Source: Sisyra terminalis
Lineage: Eukaryota > Arthropoda > Insecta > Neuroptera > Sisyridae
Direction: 5' to 3'
NCBI GenBank assembly: GCA_958496175.1
Contig: OY292276.1
Coordinates: forward strand, 28,731,949-28,795,948
Length of the DNA: 64,000 bases
This document shows positions 1 to 11,119 of this stretch, piece by piece. The translations under genes and the position numbers were made by a program. A model generated the notes under the pieces. It ran no database searches. It saw only the letters and a list, made by a program, of their open reading frames with translations, and was not told the DNA's origin. Positions within the stretch are counted from its first letter, which is position 1. Every line of letters starts with the position of its first letter.

Positions 1-17
1 GAAATCGTAAGTCGTAT
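1..17 (-). CDS. Nup58: Nup58 exon 3, first codons only
   Basis: A TTTTAG acceptor lies at 20-18. Joining here gives LTSQ-DTTYDF, which fits the 'TPQDL...' position of the family; a nearer acceptor at about 90 would run straight into a stop. The rest of the gene is beyond the left edge. Only 17 bases support the call, so the junction is an inference. Confidence 0.6.
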
Positions 18-144
18 CTAAAATATTTGGAAGTAATTTTTACAATTTGTGTTTACAGTTTATTATTTTCAGGAATATTACCAAAGCTAAACTGTAAGAA
101 ATACCGATTTTACGTTTTGAAATAAGCATGAAATCTTATGATAC

Positions 145-783
145 CTTGAGATGTTAACATTTTCGGTTGTTCTAAAGACTGCATATGTTTTTCAACCCCT
201 TCGATTTGTTGTCGTATGCTAGCCAAATCTCTTTCAAATTGATTTACAGTTTCGATGAAGAATTGTAACGGAGCTATGTTATCGAACTGAAATCCTGGAG
301 GAGTGTCGTGAGTTCTTTGTGCCATTTCTGCGTGTAACAAGCATTTCGCCGTATCATACTTTAATTTTTCGGCAGTTTGTCGATTCGTTATAAGTCCGTT
401 TCCAATTTCAGTTAAAGATAATTTCAACGAATCAATATTCTCTTGAATTTGCCTTAACGGTTTGATGGTTCCTCGAGCTACGTCGGAGCTGAATAATTTT
501 TGTTGTTTTACATGATTTTTAAAGCCTTCCATCAACTGAGCAAATTCATTGGGAATCAAATTATCTTTGGCAAGTTTTCCATCAGCTTCTGTTGTAGTTG
601 CTCCAGTAGTTCCAGGTTTGTTTAAGAAATTATCCACCCCGCCTAGACCCACAGATGCGGGAGGTTGAGAAATTATTGGAGTGAGTCCCACTGAAGTTGT
701 AGGAGGTTTTTGAGCAAAAAGCCCTGACGTTAACCCTCCTCCAAAAAGAGATGGAGCTGTTGACGTAGAAGCACCTAAAGTTC
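145..783 (-). CDS. Nup58: Nup58 exon 2 (FG tail and coiled-coil domain)
   Basis: Follows a 58-nt intron (784-841) whose acceptor is TATTCAG. It begins with more FG sequence (SLFGGG) and moves into the alpha-helical region that pairs with Nup62 and Nup54. The best landmark is TPPGFQFDNIAP followed by QFERDLASIRQQIEGVEKHM, which lines up with the TPPG...QQFE...RQQIEELENHL region of the animal proteins. The donor AAG/GTATCA at 145/144 leaves phase 1. Ending the exon here removes the in-frame read-through tail that otherwise looks unlike the family. Confidence 0.87.
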
Positions 784-841
784 CTGAATAAAAATTGAAA
801 ATTAAATTGCATGAATAAATTTTATTCAATGGGATTATTAC

Positions 842-1505
842 CAAAATTTAACGGAGCTGTTGTCGTAGTTGTAAGACTTAATCCGGTGGAAGTGGTCGCT
901 GGTTTGAATCCTGATAAACCAAATCCTTGACTTGGAGCAGCTCCGAAGTTCAAAGCTCCCGGTGCTGCTGTACTTGTGTTGAGGGAAAATCCAGTATTGC
1001 TCGTGGGTGTTCCAAAATTTAATCCCGTAGATCCAGGCGTTGCAGTAGCTCCAAAACTAAAACCTGTCGTTGCAGTAGTTGCGGCTGGTTGTGCTCCAAA
1101 ACTTAAGCCAGTCGCTGGGGTTGAAGTGTTAAGGCCTCCAAAGAGACTTGGTGTTGCGGTTGTCGTTGTGGTTGAACCAAATTTTAAGCCGGTGTTAAGT
1201 CCAGTCGAACCGAATGATAGCCCGGTAGACGTTGCACCTCCAAACGCTGGGGCTGGATTTGCGGATGCTCCAAACGAAGGTGTTGCGTTAGCACCAAATG
1301 ATGGAGTAGCAGATGCTCCAAATGCCGAAGTTGTAGACCCTCCAAACGCGGGCATTGTTCCAGCAGCTCCAAACGCAGGAGTTGCTGTAGCTCCGAATGT
1401 TGGTGCTGCACTGAATGGTAACCCTCCTGTAGCTCCAAATGCTGGAGGTGCAGACGAAACCGGTGCAATTGGTGTTCCAAACGTAATACTTCCCGGTTGC
1501 TGCAT
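842..1505 (-). CDS. Nup58: Nup58 exon 1 (FG-repeat nucleoporin)
   Basis: First coding exon of the p58/p45 nucleoporin, a member of the Nup62-Nup54-Nup58 complex lining the central channel of the nuclear pore. It starts at the ATG complementary to 1503-1505 and encodes about 221 residues of low-complexity sequence rich in Gly, Ala, Thr and Ser, with many FG dipeptides mostly as AFG, TFG, SFG and KFG. Such repeats bind transport receptors. The exon ends in TTTTG followed by GTAATA on the minus strand, leaving one base of a Gly codon that exon 2 completes. The long antisense open frame across it is a by-product of the repeats. The gene is divergent from NARS2. Confidence 0.88.
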
Positions 1506-1788
1506 TATGGTTTCAAAAGTTAACCTTAAATTTTCAAATCTTTTACAAATATAGATTTTAAATCCTTCAACTAATTAGAACTACTGGAACTGAATCAAAA
1601 GCTTAAAATAACAACTTCATAAAATATTAAAATATAATTTTTAATTATTTTTTTTTAAATTAATTGCAGCGCCTTTTTTTCAACTTTTTTTTTCAAACCA
1701 CCGCACATTTCTCCTGCGCACACTGTCAAATTTGAAAATTGCAAAATTTACGCCAAACTTTTTAAATGTTTACCAAAAAATTAAAAAA
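1506..1788. promoter_or_regulatory. Shared Nup58/NARS2 divergent promoter
   Basis: These 283 bp separate the start codons of two housekeeping genes pointing away from each other. The stretch is T- and A-rich, with a pyrimidine run at about 1650-1705 and no clear TATA box. It must hold both 5' leaders and both promoters; no further element is recognisable. Confidence 0.6.
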
Positions 1789-1908
1789 ATGTTATCAATA
1801 TTAAGAAATAAATCGCCACCTTTTATCCGCTGTTGCCATTCTGCGCCTCCAATTAAACAAATTTTAAATTTGAAAAATGAAGAACCTGGACGATTCGTCG
1901 ACGTTAAG
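1789..1908 (+). CDS. NARS2: NARS2 exon 1 (mitochondrial Asn-tRNA synthetase)
   Basis: The frame is open from 1732 but that first codon is TTG; the first in-frame ATG is at 1789. The 40 residues (MLSILRNKSPPFIRCCHS...) are rich in Arg, Lys, Ser and hydrophobics with no acidic residue in the first 30, as expected of a mitochondrial targeting peptide. The exon ends in GRFVDVK at a GTTAAC donor (1909), and the 51-nt intron ends in TTTAG at 1959. Joined, this gives RFVDVK-GWVRSLRDMKD, the start of the anticodon-binding OB fold. Confidence 0.85.
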
Positions 1909-1959
1909 GTTAACTTCTATTTTAACTTTTAAGAATAGTTTTAACTTTATAATGTTTAG

Positions 1960-3267
1960 GGATGGGTTCGATCTCTCCGAGACATGAAAGACACAATTTT
2001 TCTTGATTTAACCGACGGTTCTTCATCCGAAAAGCTCCAAGTAGTAGTTCCGAAAATAATTAAGCCATCCAATCTAACGACAGGTTCTTCAGTTTCGGTA
2101 CAAGGCTCAATTGAAAAGTCTCCTCGTGGTGATATTGAAATCAAAGCTAATAACGTATCTGTTCTTGGAGAATGCATTGTATCGGAAGGATATCCTTTTG
2201 TCCCTCGACAAAAGTATTCTCCAGATTATGTTAGGCAGTTCTTACATTTCCGACCGCGAACCAATAAATTTTCATCTTTACTTCGAGTACGAGATGCCGC
2301 AGTTAAAGCGATTAATAAATTTTATGAAAAAGAAGGTTTTATTATGATTCACACACCAATTCTTACATCCAACGACTGCGAAGGAGCTGGTGAAATATTT
2401 TCGGTTCATCCAGAAAATAAAAATGTTTTAAAGACTATGGCTCGACCTGACCAAGAACCAGAGGAAATTTATTTCAATTCTAAAGTATTTTTAACAGTTT
2501 CTGGTCAGTTGCATTTGGAAGCCGCCGTTCATGGAATCAGTAAAGTATATACATTAGGACCAACGTTTAGGGCTGAAAATTCTAAGTCTCGATTGCATTT
2601 AAGCGAATTTTACATGTTAGAATCCGAAGAAGCGTTTTTATATGATTTAGAGCCGTTAACATCAAAAGTTGAAAAAATGGTTAAAACAGTTACTAAAGAC
2701 ATTCTAGACAAGCATATTGAAGATGTTGGAAATATGGCATCATCAGATTTCGCAAGTAAAACCGAAAGAAATTTCGAATGGATTGATAAAAAGTTCCCTA
2801 TTTTAACTTACAACGAAGCCGTTGATATTTTAGAAAGCAACCAGGGACGGTATAAAGGCGGAATAAAGCGAGGTGTGGCTTTAACTAAGGAGCACGAGCA
2901 TTTTCTAGTGTCTTATAATAATTCAACTCCGACATTTGTAATTGATTGGCCTGCAGAATTAAAGCCGTTTTATATGAAAACCTTACCTGGTGATTCCGAA
3001 AAAGTTGCAGCTTTTGATTTATTGGTAACTAACGTCGGAGAATTGGTTGGAGGAAGTTTACGTGAAAATGATTATGAAACGCTCAAATCGAAATTGCCCA
3101 AGGATTTCAAACATTTGCAGTGGTATCTGGATTTACGGAAATTTGGAGGAGTTCCTTCAGGAGGTTACGGAATGGGATTTGAAAGATATTTGCAGTGTAT
3201 TATGAATGTACAAAATATTAAGGATACAATTCCTTTCCCGAGATGGCCCCATAATTGTTCAATGTAG
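1960..3267 (+). CDS. NARS2: NARS2 exon 2 (class IIb aminoacyl-tRNA synthetase)
   Basis: Completes a 475-residue protein, close to the human mitochondrial enzyme (about 477). It ligates asparagine to mitochondrial tRNA-Asn in the matrix. After the OB fold (about residues 35-110) come the class II signatures: motif 2 at about 243, FRAENSKSRLHLSEFYMLE, with the ATP-binding Arg, and motif 3 at about 442, GYGMGFERYLQ. The C-terminus DTIPFPRWPHNC is typical of Asn/Asp-type enzymes. LTSNDCEGAGEIF is the amino-acid pocket loop near motif 1. The sequence is more bacterial-like than cytosolic AsnRS, which supports the mitochondrial assignment. No break or missing key residue was seen. Confidence 0.93.
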   Translation, partial: GWVRSLRDMKDTIFLDLTDGSSSEKLQVVVPKIIKPSNLTTGSSVSVQGSIEKSPRGDIEIKANNVSVLGECIVSEGYPFVPRQKYSPDYVRQFLHFRPRTNKFSSLLRVRDAAVKAINKFYEKEGFIMIHTPILTSNDCEGAGEIFSVHPENKNVLKTMARPDQEPEEIYFNSKVFLTVSGQLHLEAAVHGISKVYTLGPTFRAENSKSRLHLSEFYMLESEEAFLYDLEPLTSKVEKMVKTVTKDILDKHIEDVGNMASSDFASKTERNFEWIDKKFPILTYNEAVDILESNQGRYKGGIKRGVALTKEHEHFLVSYNNSTPTFVIDWPAELKPFYMKTLPGDSEKVAAFDLLVTNVGELVGGSLRENDYETLKSKLPKDFKHLQWYLDLRKFGGVPSGGYGMGFERYLQCIMNVQNIKDTIPFPRWPHNCSM

Positions 3268-3284
3268 TTATATTAAGCAGCTTT

Positions 3285-3290
3285 AATAAA
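3285..3290 (+). terminator. Poly(A) signal of NARS2
   Basis: AATAAA lies 18 nt after the NARS2 stop codon, within CTTTAATAAAATG. This close spacing implies a very short 3' UTR. Confidence 0.5.
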
Positions 3291-4564
3291 ATGTTTAGAA
3301 AAATAAGCGACTGTTCTAAACAACACTAAAAATATGATTTTAAATAATCTCCAAACATTGTCCTTATCCCACTTCTCATTATTTATATAATTAAAAATTT
3401 TAATAATGTACTTTAAATATTGTATTACGTTAGGGTCAAGACTGCTTTTTGTGTTCAGTTGACTTTGGATGGTTATAGTTGACTTGACAATTTGTGCGTT
3501 GGCGTTGGTCAAAGTCCGCCAAACTAGTATAAAGCACTTAGTAAGTACGCGGACAAAATAAAATTTGTCCATGAATTAAAGTATATATATTCTTCAAATA
3601 ATTTAGAATGATCCCGAGTCTCTTCAGGTAGTTAAAAAGTTTTCACTATATTCTGTTTTATTGCACGAAATTTGCACTATTTAAATTTCATGAATCTGTA
3701 CCTGGAATTACCAGTGTACCATAGAATGAAATAGTGCTTTCAGACCTCCAACGAATTAGGAATGAAGAAAATGGCTTTGCACAGTTGAAGAAAGTCAGGT
3801 AAAGATAAAAAGCCTCCCACCGCGAATGAAGAATTTTCTATTAAAAGACAAGGATGAAACAGAAACCAAATGTGGGATTTTACTTGTATACACCATAAGT
3901 ATATTATAAATTTCAATAGTTAAATAAATAATATCGTAATTATGTGGATCACGGTCTTCCACAACCTATAAGTAATTTTTGTTTTAGTTCAGAAATCATC
4001 AAAATTTGAATCAACTTTGATAGAATTCTTCACAATTTGGGAAGTCACAAAGTAATTCTTTTATATATTACAAATAGTCAATTAAACTTACTTGCATGTA
4101 AAGATTGTTGCCTATCCAATATATTAATGTCTTAAAATTTTAGATTTTAAGGTAATTAATAATAAAAAATATATGTAAGTTTTTTTTTCTCTAAGGATTA
4201 AAAAAACTCTTACTGGCTTTATTGATAATTGCGATGTTATTTCTATAGTATTTAAATATGTATGGTACTAGCCAAACACCATCCTTTTCACCGGTTGCTG
4301 AGATATGATCGGCTTCCGGTAGATGAAATAAGGACTCCGAGAACACAATAAGCTTTAAGTTGCAGTTTTGGAGCATTCCATCTCTTAGTGAACCGTATAT
4401 GAAAAAGTACGCAAACTATAAACTATGCTGTAGTGAAAGAAAAATCAGTTTCTTCAATAATGTACCTAATAACGTTCATGCAACTATCTATTTAGGATAT
4501 CGACAAGGTTGAAAATCGGTATCCAACGGACTATATTAAAAATATGATATGGTTTTTGAAACCA
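3291..4564. other. Intergenic DNA between NARS2 and the histone palindrome
   Basis: AT-rich sequence with no gene I can support. Short open frames at 3273-3572 and 4191-4376 (minus strand) resemble nothing known. Homology to the right edge of the palindrome starts at about 4565. Confidence 0.5.
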
Positions 4565-4721
4565 TTACAAATTTACCATATTAAAGATTTAAAACAAAAT
4601 AAACAATACCTATGTTAACCTGAGGTTGGTACAACAAAATTAAAATAAATTATTTATCCAGAACTGACTCAGTTTAAAAAATGACATGTCTTTATTGTTA
4701 ACTCTTTGAGAAAATAGTTGT

Positions 4722-4737
4722 GGCCCTATACAGGGCC
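4722..4737 (-). terminator. Histone 3' hairpin, H2B copy A
   Basis: On the minus strand a 6-bp stem GGCCCT/AGGGCC closes a GTAT loop, 32 nt after the H2B stop. A purine-rich CTCAAAGAG (4702-4710) follows, as expected of a U7-type downstream element. Copies B and C have loop GTAA and copy D has GCAA. An AATAAA also follows in this copy only. Confidence 0.8.
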
Positions 4738-4769
4738 GATTTAAACGGAGAGATGATGAATTACTAGGT

Positions 4770-5141
4770 TTACTTGGAACTAGTGTATTTAGTGACGGCT
4801 TTGGTTCCTTCACTGACGGCGTGCTTGGCTAATTCACCGGGCAACAATAGACGCACTGCAGTTTGGATTTCCCGACTGGTGATTGTGGATCTTTTGTTGT
4901 AGTGAGCCAAACGAGAAGCTTCAGCGGCAATACGTTCGAAGATATCGTTGACAAAGCTGTTCATGATGGACATGGCTTTGCTTGATACTCCAGTGTCAGG
5001 ATGTACTTGTTTTAGAACTTTGTAGATGTAGATAGCGTAACTTTCCTTGCGCTTCCGCTTCTTCTTCTTGTCGGTCTTGGTAATATTTTTCTGGGCTTTT
5101 CCAGCCTTCTTGGCAGCTTTTCCACTTGTCTTTGGAGGCAT
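4770..5141 (-). CDS. His2B: Histone H2B, copy A
   Basis: Complete 123-residue core histone H2B, intact in all four copies and identical among them at the protein level. H2B pairs with H2A in the nucleosome. A basic Lys-rich tail (residues 1-33) precedes the histone fold ([19 protein letters not shown] to the end) and the typical C-terminal ...[13 protein letters not shown]. From memory it differs from Drosophila H2B only by Val for Ile after HPDTG. Intronless and divergent from the H2A at 5432, with a TATA-like stretch at about 5200-5212. It shares the GGAACC spelling near the C-terminus with copy D, where B and C have GGCACC. Confidence 0.97.
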   Translation of the reverse strand: MPPKTSGKAAKKAGKAQKNITKTDKKKKRKRKESYAIYIYKVLKQVHPDTGVSSKAMSIMNSFVNDIFERIAAEASRLAHYNKRSTITSREIQTAVRLLLPGELAKHAVSEGTKAVTKYTSSK

Positions 5142-5431
5142 TGTTAAGATATCCTTGTTAACGGTACACGAGAACAGTGATACATGTATACCATAAAATT
5201 TTATATATATGCATCAAGCGTACACTGAACAAACATTTTTTGGCGTTAGCCTGAACGTAATTGGTTGAGGTTGTAAAAATGGAGAGGGTAAGTATGTAAC
5301 GCTCGCTGTGATTGGTTCGTAGAATATTCGTTCTAGTGACAAGAACAGAATATATAGATTGCCTTTGACCGAATTAGGGAATATTTTAACATTGTATCCC
5401 GTATCTTGTTAAACTCCAACTATTATCAACA
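5142..5431. promoter_or_regulatory. H2B/H2A divergent promoter, copy A
   Basis: 290 bp between the two start codons. TATA boxes occur near each gene: the reverse of ATATATATA at about 5200-5210 for H2B and TATATAG at 5350-5357 for H2A. Two ATTGGT (CCAAT-type) motifs lie at about 5258 and 5312. The H2B side differs from the other copies (TACATGTATACC rather than GCAGGTTTACC). Confidence 0.75.
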
Positions 5432-5805
<374 letters not shown>

Positions 5806-5840
5806 TTCTTTCATTAGCCTAAATATCATCTTTATATTCA

Positions 5841-5857
5841 GGTCCCGTCAAGGGACC
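5841..5857 (+). terminator. Histone 3' hairpin, H2A copy A
   Basis: Stem GGTCCC/GGGACC closes a 5-nt loop GTCAA (17 nt in all, one more than the usual 16). It lies 35 nt after the ancestral stop and is followed by GTTTTAAAGG. It is kept despite the frameshift upstream. Confidence 0.75.
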
Positions 5858-6162
5858 GCAATCTTTGTTTTAAAGGTTAATAATCAAAGACATATGTATA
5901 TACAACCTAGTTTTAATAGTTGCTATACTTATTATTTCTTACACCTTTACGTTAGGGACTTATTCTTGAACTTATGTTGCATATAGTTGTCAAAAATATT
6001 ATTCTGTAAACTATGTTGTCCACAATTGAATTTCTTATATTCGGTGATTCACAACTACTTTTTGTCGACTGGTAATTCCATTCGTGTTCAAATTGTACGC
6101 GTCAAAAATATGATAGATATTAAAGTTCAATTTTAATTGAACCTAGAAATTAAGTATATGAA

Positions 6163-7136
6163 TAAGGGTTGTGCGAATATTCGAGTCGAATTGAATAGGT
6201 CGATGTTTAAAACAATAATTAAATGCAGATGTTTTCGATTATTTTATTGCTATCAAGCAATTTAATTAAATAAACTACAATAATAATTCAAGCTTAATTA
6301 AGTGGTTAGGGGTAGTCAGAGGCATGAAAAGAAATGTCTAATAATTTTTTTTTGTTGCTAGTAAATTATTTTATTTTATAAAAATAAGAAAATAGCATTA
6401 ATACATTATATCGGACTTGACTTCATCAAAATTTAAAAAAAAAAAGGAATAATTTAAAAGTTATGGCTGTTTGTTCAAAACTATATTTTCTAACTAGTGA
6501 TCACTGTAATTCATAAACCGTTCGGTAAATTTCAATGACATTTATACAGCTTTTGAAAAACTAATGCCTGATCGAAGGATTTTTTTCTTAATTTCAATTT
6601 TTTTATAAACAATTAACTTTTGGTTTTTCCCGAAAATTCGGAAAAAAAAAACGATTCCTGACGCCGCCATTTTGTGAATTTTAAAAAAAGGGCCTTCAAT
6701 CAGACGCTAGATTATCTATTGATAAAATTTTTTTTTTCTGTCCGATTGATTTTTGAAAAATCTCCAAGGATTTGTGATGCTCATCACAAGGGACTTCTGG
6801 AGACACTGGGTCCACACAAACAGCCATAACTTTTAAAATTATTGATTATTTTTTTTTAAATTTGGTGAAGTCAAGTCGAAACATAACGTATTAATGCTAT
6901 ATTCTTACTTTTGTAAAATAAAATAATTGACTAGCAAAAAAAAACTATTAAAAAATATCATTTTTTCATGCTTCTGACTACCTCTAATCCCTTAAATCGA
7001 ATATAATTAAAAAAAAAACTTTTCTATCGATATTGATTAATTTGGTGATAGAAAATTATTATTTGAATAATTCGAGCTATTAAAATTTCGAATCGAATGT
7101 CATTATTCGATTCGAACGTTATTCGCACACTTCTAA
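6163..7136. mobile_element. Foldback element with GTGCGAATA termini, left outer copy
   Basis: Ends are inverted: GGTTGTGCGAATATTCGAG on the left and, reversed, AAGTGTGCGAATAACGTTCGA on the right, a terminus style common in hAT-type elements. Inside, about 6300-6480 and about 6820-7010 are longer inverted arms (each has a GGCTGTTTGT/ACAAACAGCC edge). No transposase is seen. It sits after H2A in copies A and D but not B and C, where the flanks are directly joined. No clean target duplication could be read. Confidence 0.7.
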
Positions 7137-8058
7137 TATAAATAAATAAAAATTAGAAGTAAATAGAAACTTTAACAACTGGACAAGAAATTTTAAACTG
7201 AGAATTCATTTTTCGTAGTTAGATAATGTATACCTACAGTGAAGATAATGAAAGAAGTAATTCTAAATTAAGGGTGTTGGGATTATATCTTTGTATGGTT
7301 TGGGTGGGTTAAGCCATAAAATTTATTATATGAAACAAAAGTTTTTAATCTTCGAGATTTGCGATGGTCAGTTAGGCTTAAATTCTTAAAGTGGTTGCAA
7401 TTCTTGAGTTTAATAATGAATAGATTATTATTACATCTAACATTCCGAAACCATACAAAATATTCTATTCAGGTATCAATTATTGGATAATCGCTCATCT
7501 GTACCACTGGTCTTTTTCGACCCGAAGCAATTTGGATTGCAAATATATCTTAAAATATTAACACTTATATTTGTAATGTCATGCCTTGGATTTCATTGAA
7601 ATAATAAAATAATTTTGGAGAAGAAAATAAATATGTTGCCCGGATTATCTCTTGTAAAAAAGTAACACTCCAGTCTCTTGGGTCAAATATAACCCAAGTC
7701 TCTTTTAGGACAAATTATTGGAATTCCCTTCACAAAAACATTTTATTGCTTACCACCTTCTAAGAAGTACTCTTTTGAAGGGATCCCAAAAACTCCCAAA
7801 AATATTCATATCATTTTGCCGACAAATTTAAACGAAACATTAGCGACTCTCGATTCAAAAACGCAAACGAGTGTGCATCCTTAATATTTGTATTACCTGT
7901 TTCATTACTTCTCATGTTTATTGATTTTTTTTGTGGCCAAATTACAAAAAAGCTACATTTGTTACAACCTTAGTAAGTGCTTATTTGAAAGAAAAAACGT
8001 TTTTATTTTTATATTACCCATGCTTAATTTTTTGTTTAAATTTACCATAATGTCATGA

Positions 8059-8460
8059 CGAAATGAATATAAAGAAGACGAAAATTTATTTGAATTTTCA
8101 TCAGGAGATACTTTAGACAAAATGATACCTACTCGTAGGAAAACAAATAGATGGTCAAATGTGATTTTTGTCAAAATAATAGATATATCTGTATCAAATG
8201 CATTTATTTTATTTACAAGTGTTTGTACAGATTGGAATATAAAAAAAGAGTTATCGGAGGCGAATTTTTATTGGAGCTGGGGGCGAATTATTGATAAAAG
8301 AACCCATGACAAGACGTACCCATTTGCCACGATCGGCTAATTGCCAACGACTTATATTAGAATAAAAACAAATACATCTTTAGAAATACCAACTACAAGG
8401 ACACGTGGCCAAAAAAGAGGTAGATGTCACATTTGCCCAGAATCGAACATTAAATATTAA
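8059..8460 (+). pseudogene. piggyBac-type transposase C-terminal fragment, left arm
   Basis: In frame after a stop at 8056: SSGDTLDKM then TRRKTNRWSNVIF and IIDISVSNAFILFTS, which match the GVDTLDQM...RKTNRWP...IDIAGVNAF pattern of piggyBac transposases. A TAA at 8338-8340 interrupts it. The same frame resumes and ends in KRGRCHICPESN, the beginning of the C-terminal Cys-rich finger. The N-terminus and most of the catalytic core are gone, so it is a dead remnant carried in the spacer of both arms. Confidence 0.8.
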
Positions 8461-9821
8461 TTAGAGTGTAAATATTATAACAGATTTATTTGTAAGGTAC
8501 ATTCTTATAACGTATGTAATAAAAAAATAATTACCGCATAAATCGCGCTTTATTATCCCTGATCGGGCAACACTACCGTTACTATTAAAATTATTTTACT
8601 TATTTGCATTTTGTTTCTTTTGAGTCAAAAAAGAATCGAAGAAGTCTACTGTACAATCAATTTGAGGCAGAAATGAAGGTTCATAACATTGTTGACAGCC
8701 CTTATTTTTGTCCATCGATAAATCCTTAACATTTAAGGAATCAGAACTTTAGAATGAACAATTTGTTTTCTATGAAATTCATAATGTCTTAAGCAATAAC
8801 ACTCAGCGATTAACAGATATTAGATAAATCATGGTTACAAAGTATTCTGTATATAATAATTATAATAGTAATTTATTTAATTTCCTGAATATTGAATTTC
8901 TGGAGCTATTTTTCTATTTAGAATTGTTTTCAAATTATTGACCCATTTTCCTACTTCTTGACATAAAAATCTTAAAATAAATAATTCGAATGCAAACTTA
9001 AAGTTCTGTAATTGCTTCTGAATTTTGCTGAATTAATTTTCAAAATTAATAATTGTTTTTTGCAGTTATACATCTTTAGTGGCTTATTATAAACCACAAA
9101 TTGATTTATTAACAAATTCGAGAATGGAAAAAGTTCGCCAAAATTTGAAAAAAAAAAAACAAAGTAGAAAATGAGATACCAAAGAGTGACTTGTGTAGAA
9201 ACTTCTTGTACCAAATCATGAACATTTTATTTTAACGAAAGTTAGGTTTTATATAATGTATTTAAACTAAAATGATTATGCTCGTTTCTAATTATATGTT
9301 TTTTTTAAATTAACTGACCCTCACCTCTACTACCACATCATTGAGACAATTCTTCAGTTGAATATATTGTACAATATATTCAACAATATATAGTTGTACT
9401 CTTGTAGAGTTATAATTTTGCCCTTTTTTATTCATACTTTAAACCTTTATTCTCTTCAACCTTTTTACTTCATCGATATATACACAATAAGGAAATAATA
9501 AAGGCAATGCCAAAATCGCCTTTCTTCAATTAAAAATAATTGGTGACTAGGGACATTCCACCATTTTGACACAGTAGATAGCTACAATTTTGAAAAGAAA
9601 ATATATATTTAAAATATATTAAAATAAATAAATTTAAATAAACTATAGATAATATAACTAAACCGTTGTCCATGTAATGAAAAAAGGCCTTCAGAATATA
9701 GTTAAAAACATGTTTGCAACTAACTCTTAATTTCAATATTTTATACGTCTTTTTCGCTTTCTCGAAAAATGTAAAATTGGAGCTACCTCCCTGTTGCAGC
9801 AAGCCACGGGCTCCAACCAGC

Positions 9822-10030
9822 AAACCCTACAATTGCCAATAATTGAATGAAAATTAAAACAGAATTGCAGTTACAACCATGACAACAAACAGTTATTTCA
9901 ATTTTGAGACAATACTACATAAAAAAAACGTGTGCATGTCAAACGCCATAGAAGTGCAAACTTCAAAAATGTTAGCTTAAAATTAATGAGGCGAATGTAA
10001 AATTTCAGGAATAGAATAATTGTAGGGTTT
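9822..10030. mobile_element. Short MITE-like unit, AAACCCTACAATT ends, left arm
   Basis: A 13-bp inverted terminal repeat AAACCCTACAATT at 9822-9834 and 10018-10030 flanks about 180 bp of AT-rich sequence. Related degenerate sequence occurs at about 36320-36520. The class is not recognised. Confidence 0.5.
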
Positions 10031-10778
10031 AATAATGGTAATATTAATACCAAATTTAAAGCGAAGAGGCAAAACTATAGACTAAAAACTAATGTTTAAT
10101 TTTTTTTACTCGAAATTGATTCGGAAATCTTATCTTTCTTAAGATATATAAGGATCGTGCACTCGTCGTCAAATAAAAATTTAAAGTGTTTTTTTTTTTA
10201 AAATTTTTCTCCACAAAAATAAAATAACATATTTTATGAAACTTATGACAATATTCAACTAAACAGCTAAACATTTGTTAAAGTCGCATGCAGATAAAAA
10301 CAAATAACACTATACTATGTACTATACTATATACTACCTTGTATCAAAAATGTTAAGAAATAAAGAGAATTAAAAACAATGTCAAATAGAAATAAGAAAA
10401 ATCTAGTGATGTGTATGAAACGTCACCTTCGTAGACACAAATTTTATGACAAAGAGGTCAAAAATCGTAAACATGAGTCCTCGACACTAGATATATCTCT
10501 GCGTTTGATACCAATATTATCATAAATAAATTTAAATTTTTCACTCGTCTCATTATTTTAAAGCTCACATTTTGGTATTTGTCCCATCAATCGCGTGTGT
10601 CCTACACACATAGGTTCTTTATTTATATAATTTATCTGTGTATGTCCCCAACACAAGTAAAAACGATCAGCGACTATGGAGTTTGGATGATGGTTACTTT
10701 GGCAGATAATAGGTAACAAAGGTGAATAAAATAAAAATTTAGTATAACGAAAGTTTAAAGGTCAGTTTTTCTTATACT

Positions 10779-11119
10779 TTCTTCGGAATAATATTAGAAA
10801 TCACATCCTCTATTGCCAGTCATTTAGCATATTTCCAACCCCCTACCAGACAGCGCTAAGTTTTATTAAGACAATATATTAATAGGCAAACGTATGTACA
10901 TATACGTCACCAAAGACAGAGAACAAAAATTGTTAAACACATACGTATGTGTAAAAAGTGATAATTGTCATTGGTTTCAACTGTTATTTTGAATTTATTA
11001 AATTGCAAATTTTTAATATTTGTCAGTTTAAGAGTGTCTAGCAAGAGGTTGAAACCCTACCAATGTCTAGTTCAGTGGAGGATGTGATCTTTAATATTAT
11101 TTCGAAGGAAATATAAAGA
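10779..11119. repeat. Inverted-repeat unit, left arm
   Basis: Arms read TTCGGAATAATATTAGAAAT on one side and, reversed, TTCGAAATAATATTAAAGAT on the other, each followed inward by CACATCCTC. The interior holds a TACGTATGT palindrome region. It looks like a MITE with long terminal inverted repeats; no target duplication is evident. Confidence 0.55.

Noticed and set aside
976..1554. 192-codon open frame on the plus strand over Nup58 exon 1
   Set aside because: It is antisense to the FG repeats, low complexity (VAPN-type repeats) and resembles no protein.
1732..1788. Longer NARS2 N-terminus starting at 1732
   Set aside because: The frame is open but the first codon there is TTG. The first ATG, at 1789, already gives a plausible targeting peptide and the family's usual length.
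3273..3572. 99-codon minus-strand frame after NARS2
   Set aside because: No recognisable motif and it starts at the NARS2 3' UTR; most likely chance.
9530..9823. 97-codon frame present in both arms (also 29869-30162)
   Set aside because: Conservation is explained by the palindrome itself. Composition is AT-driven, with no domain.
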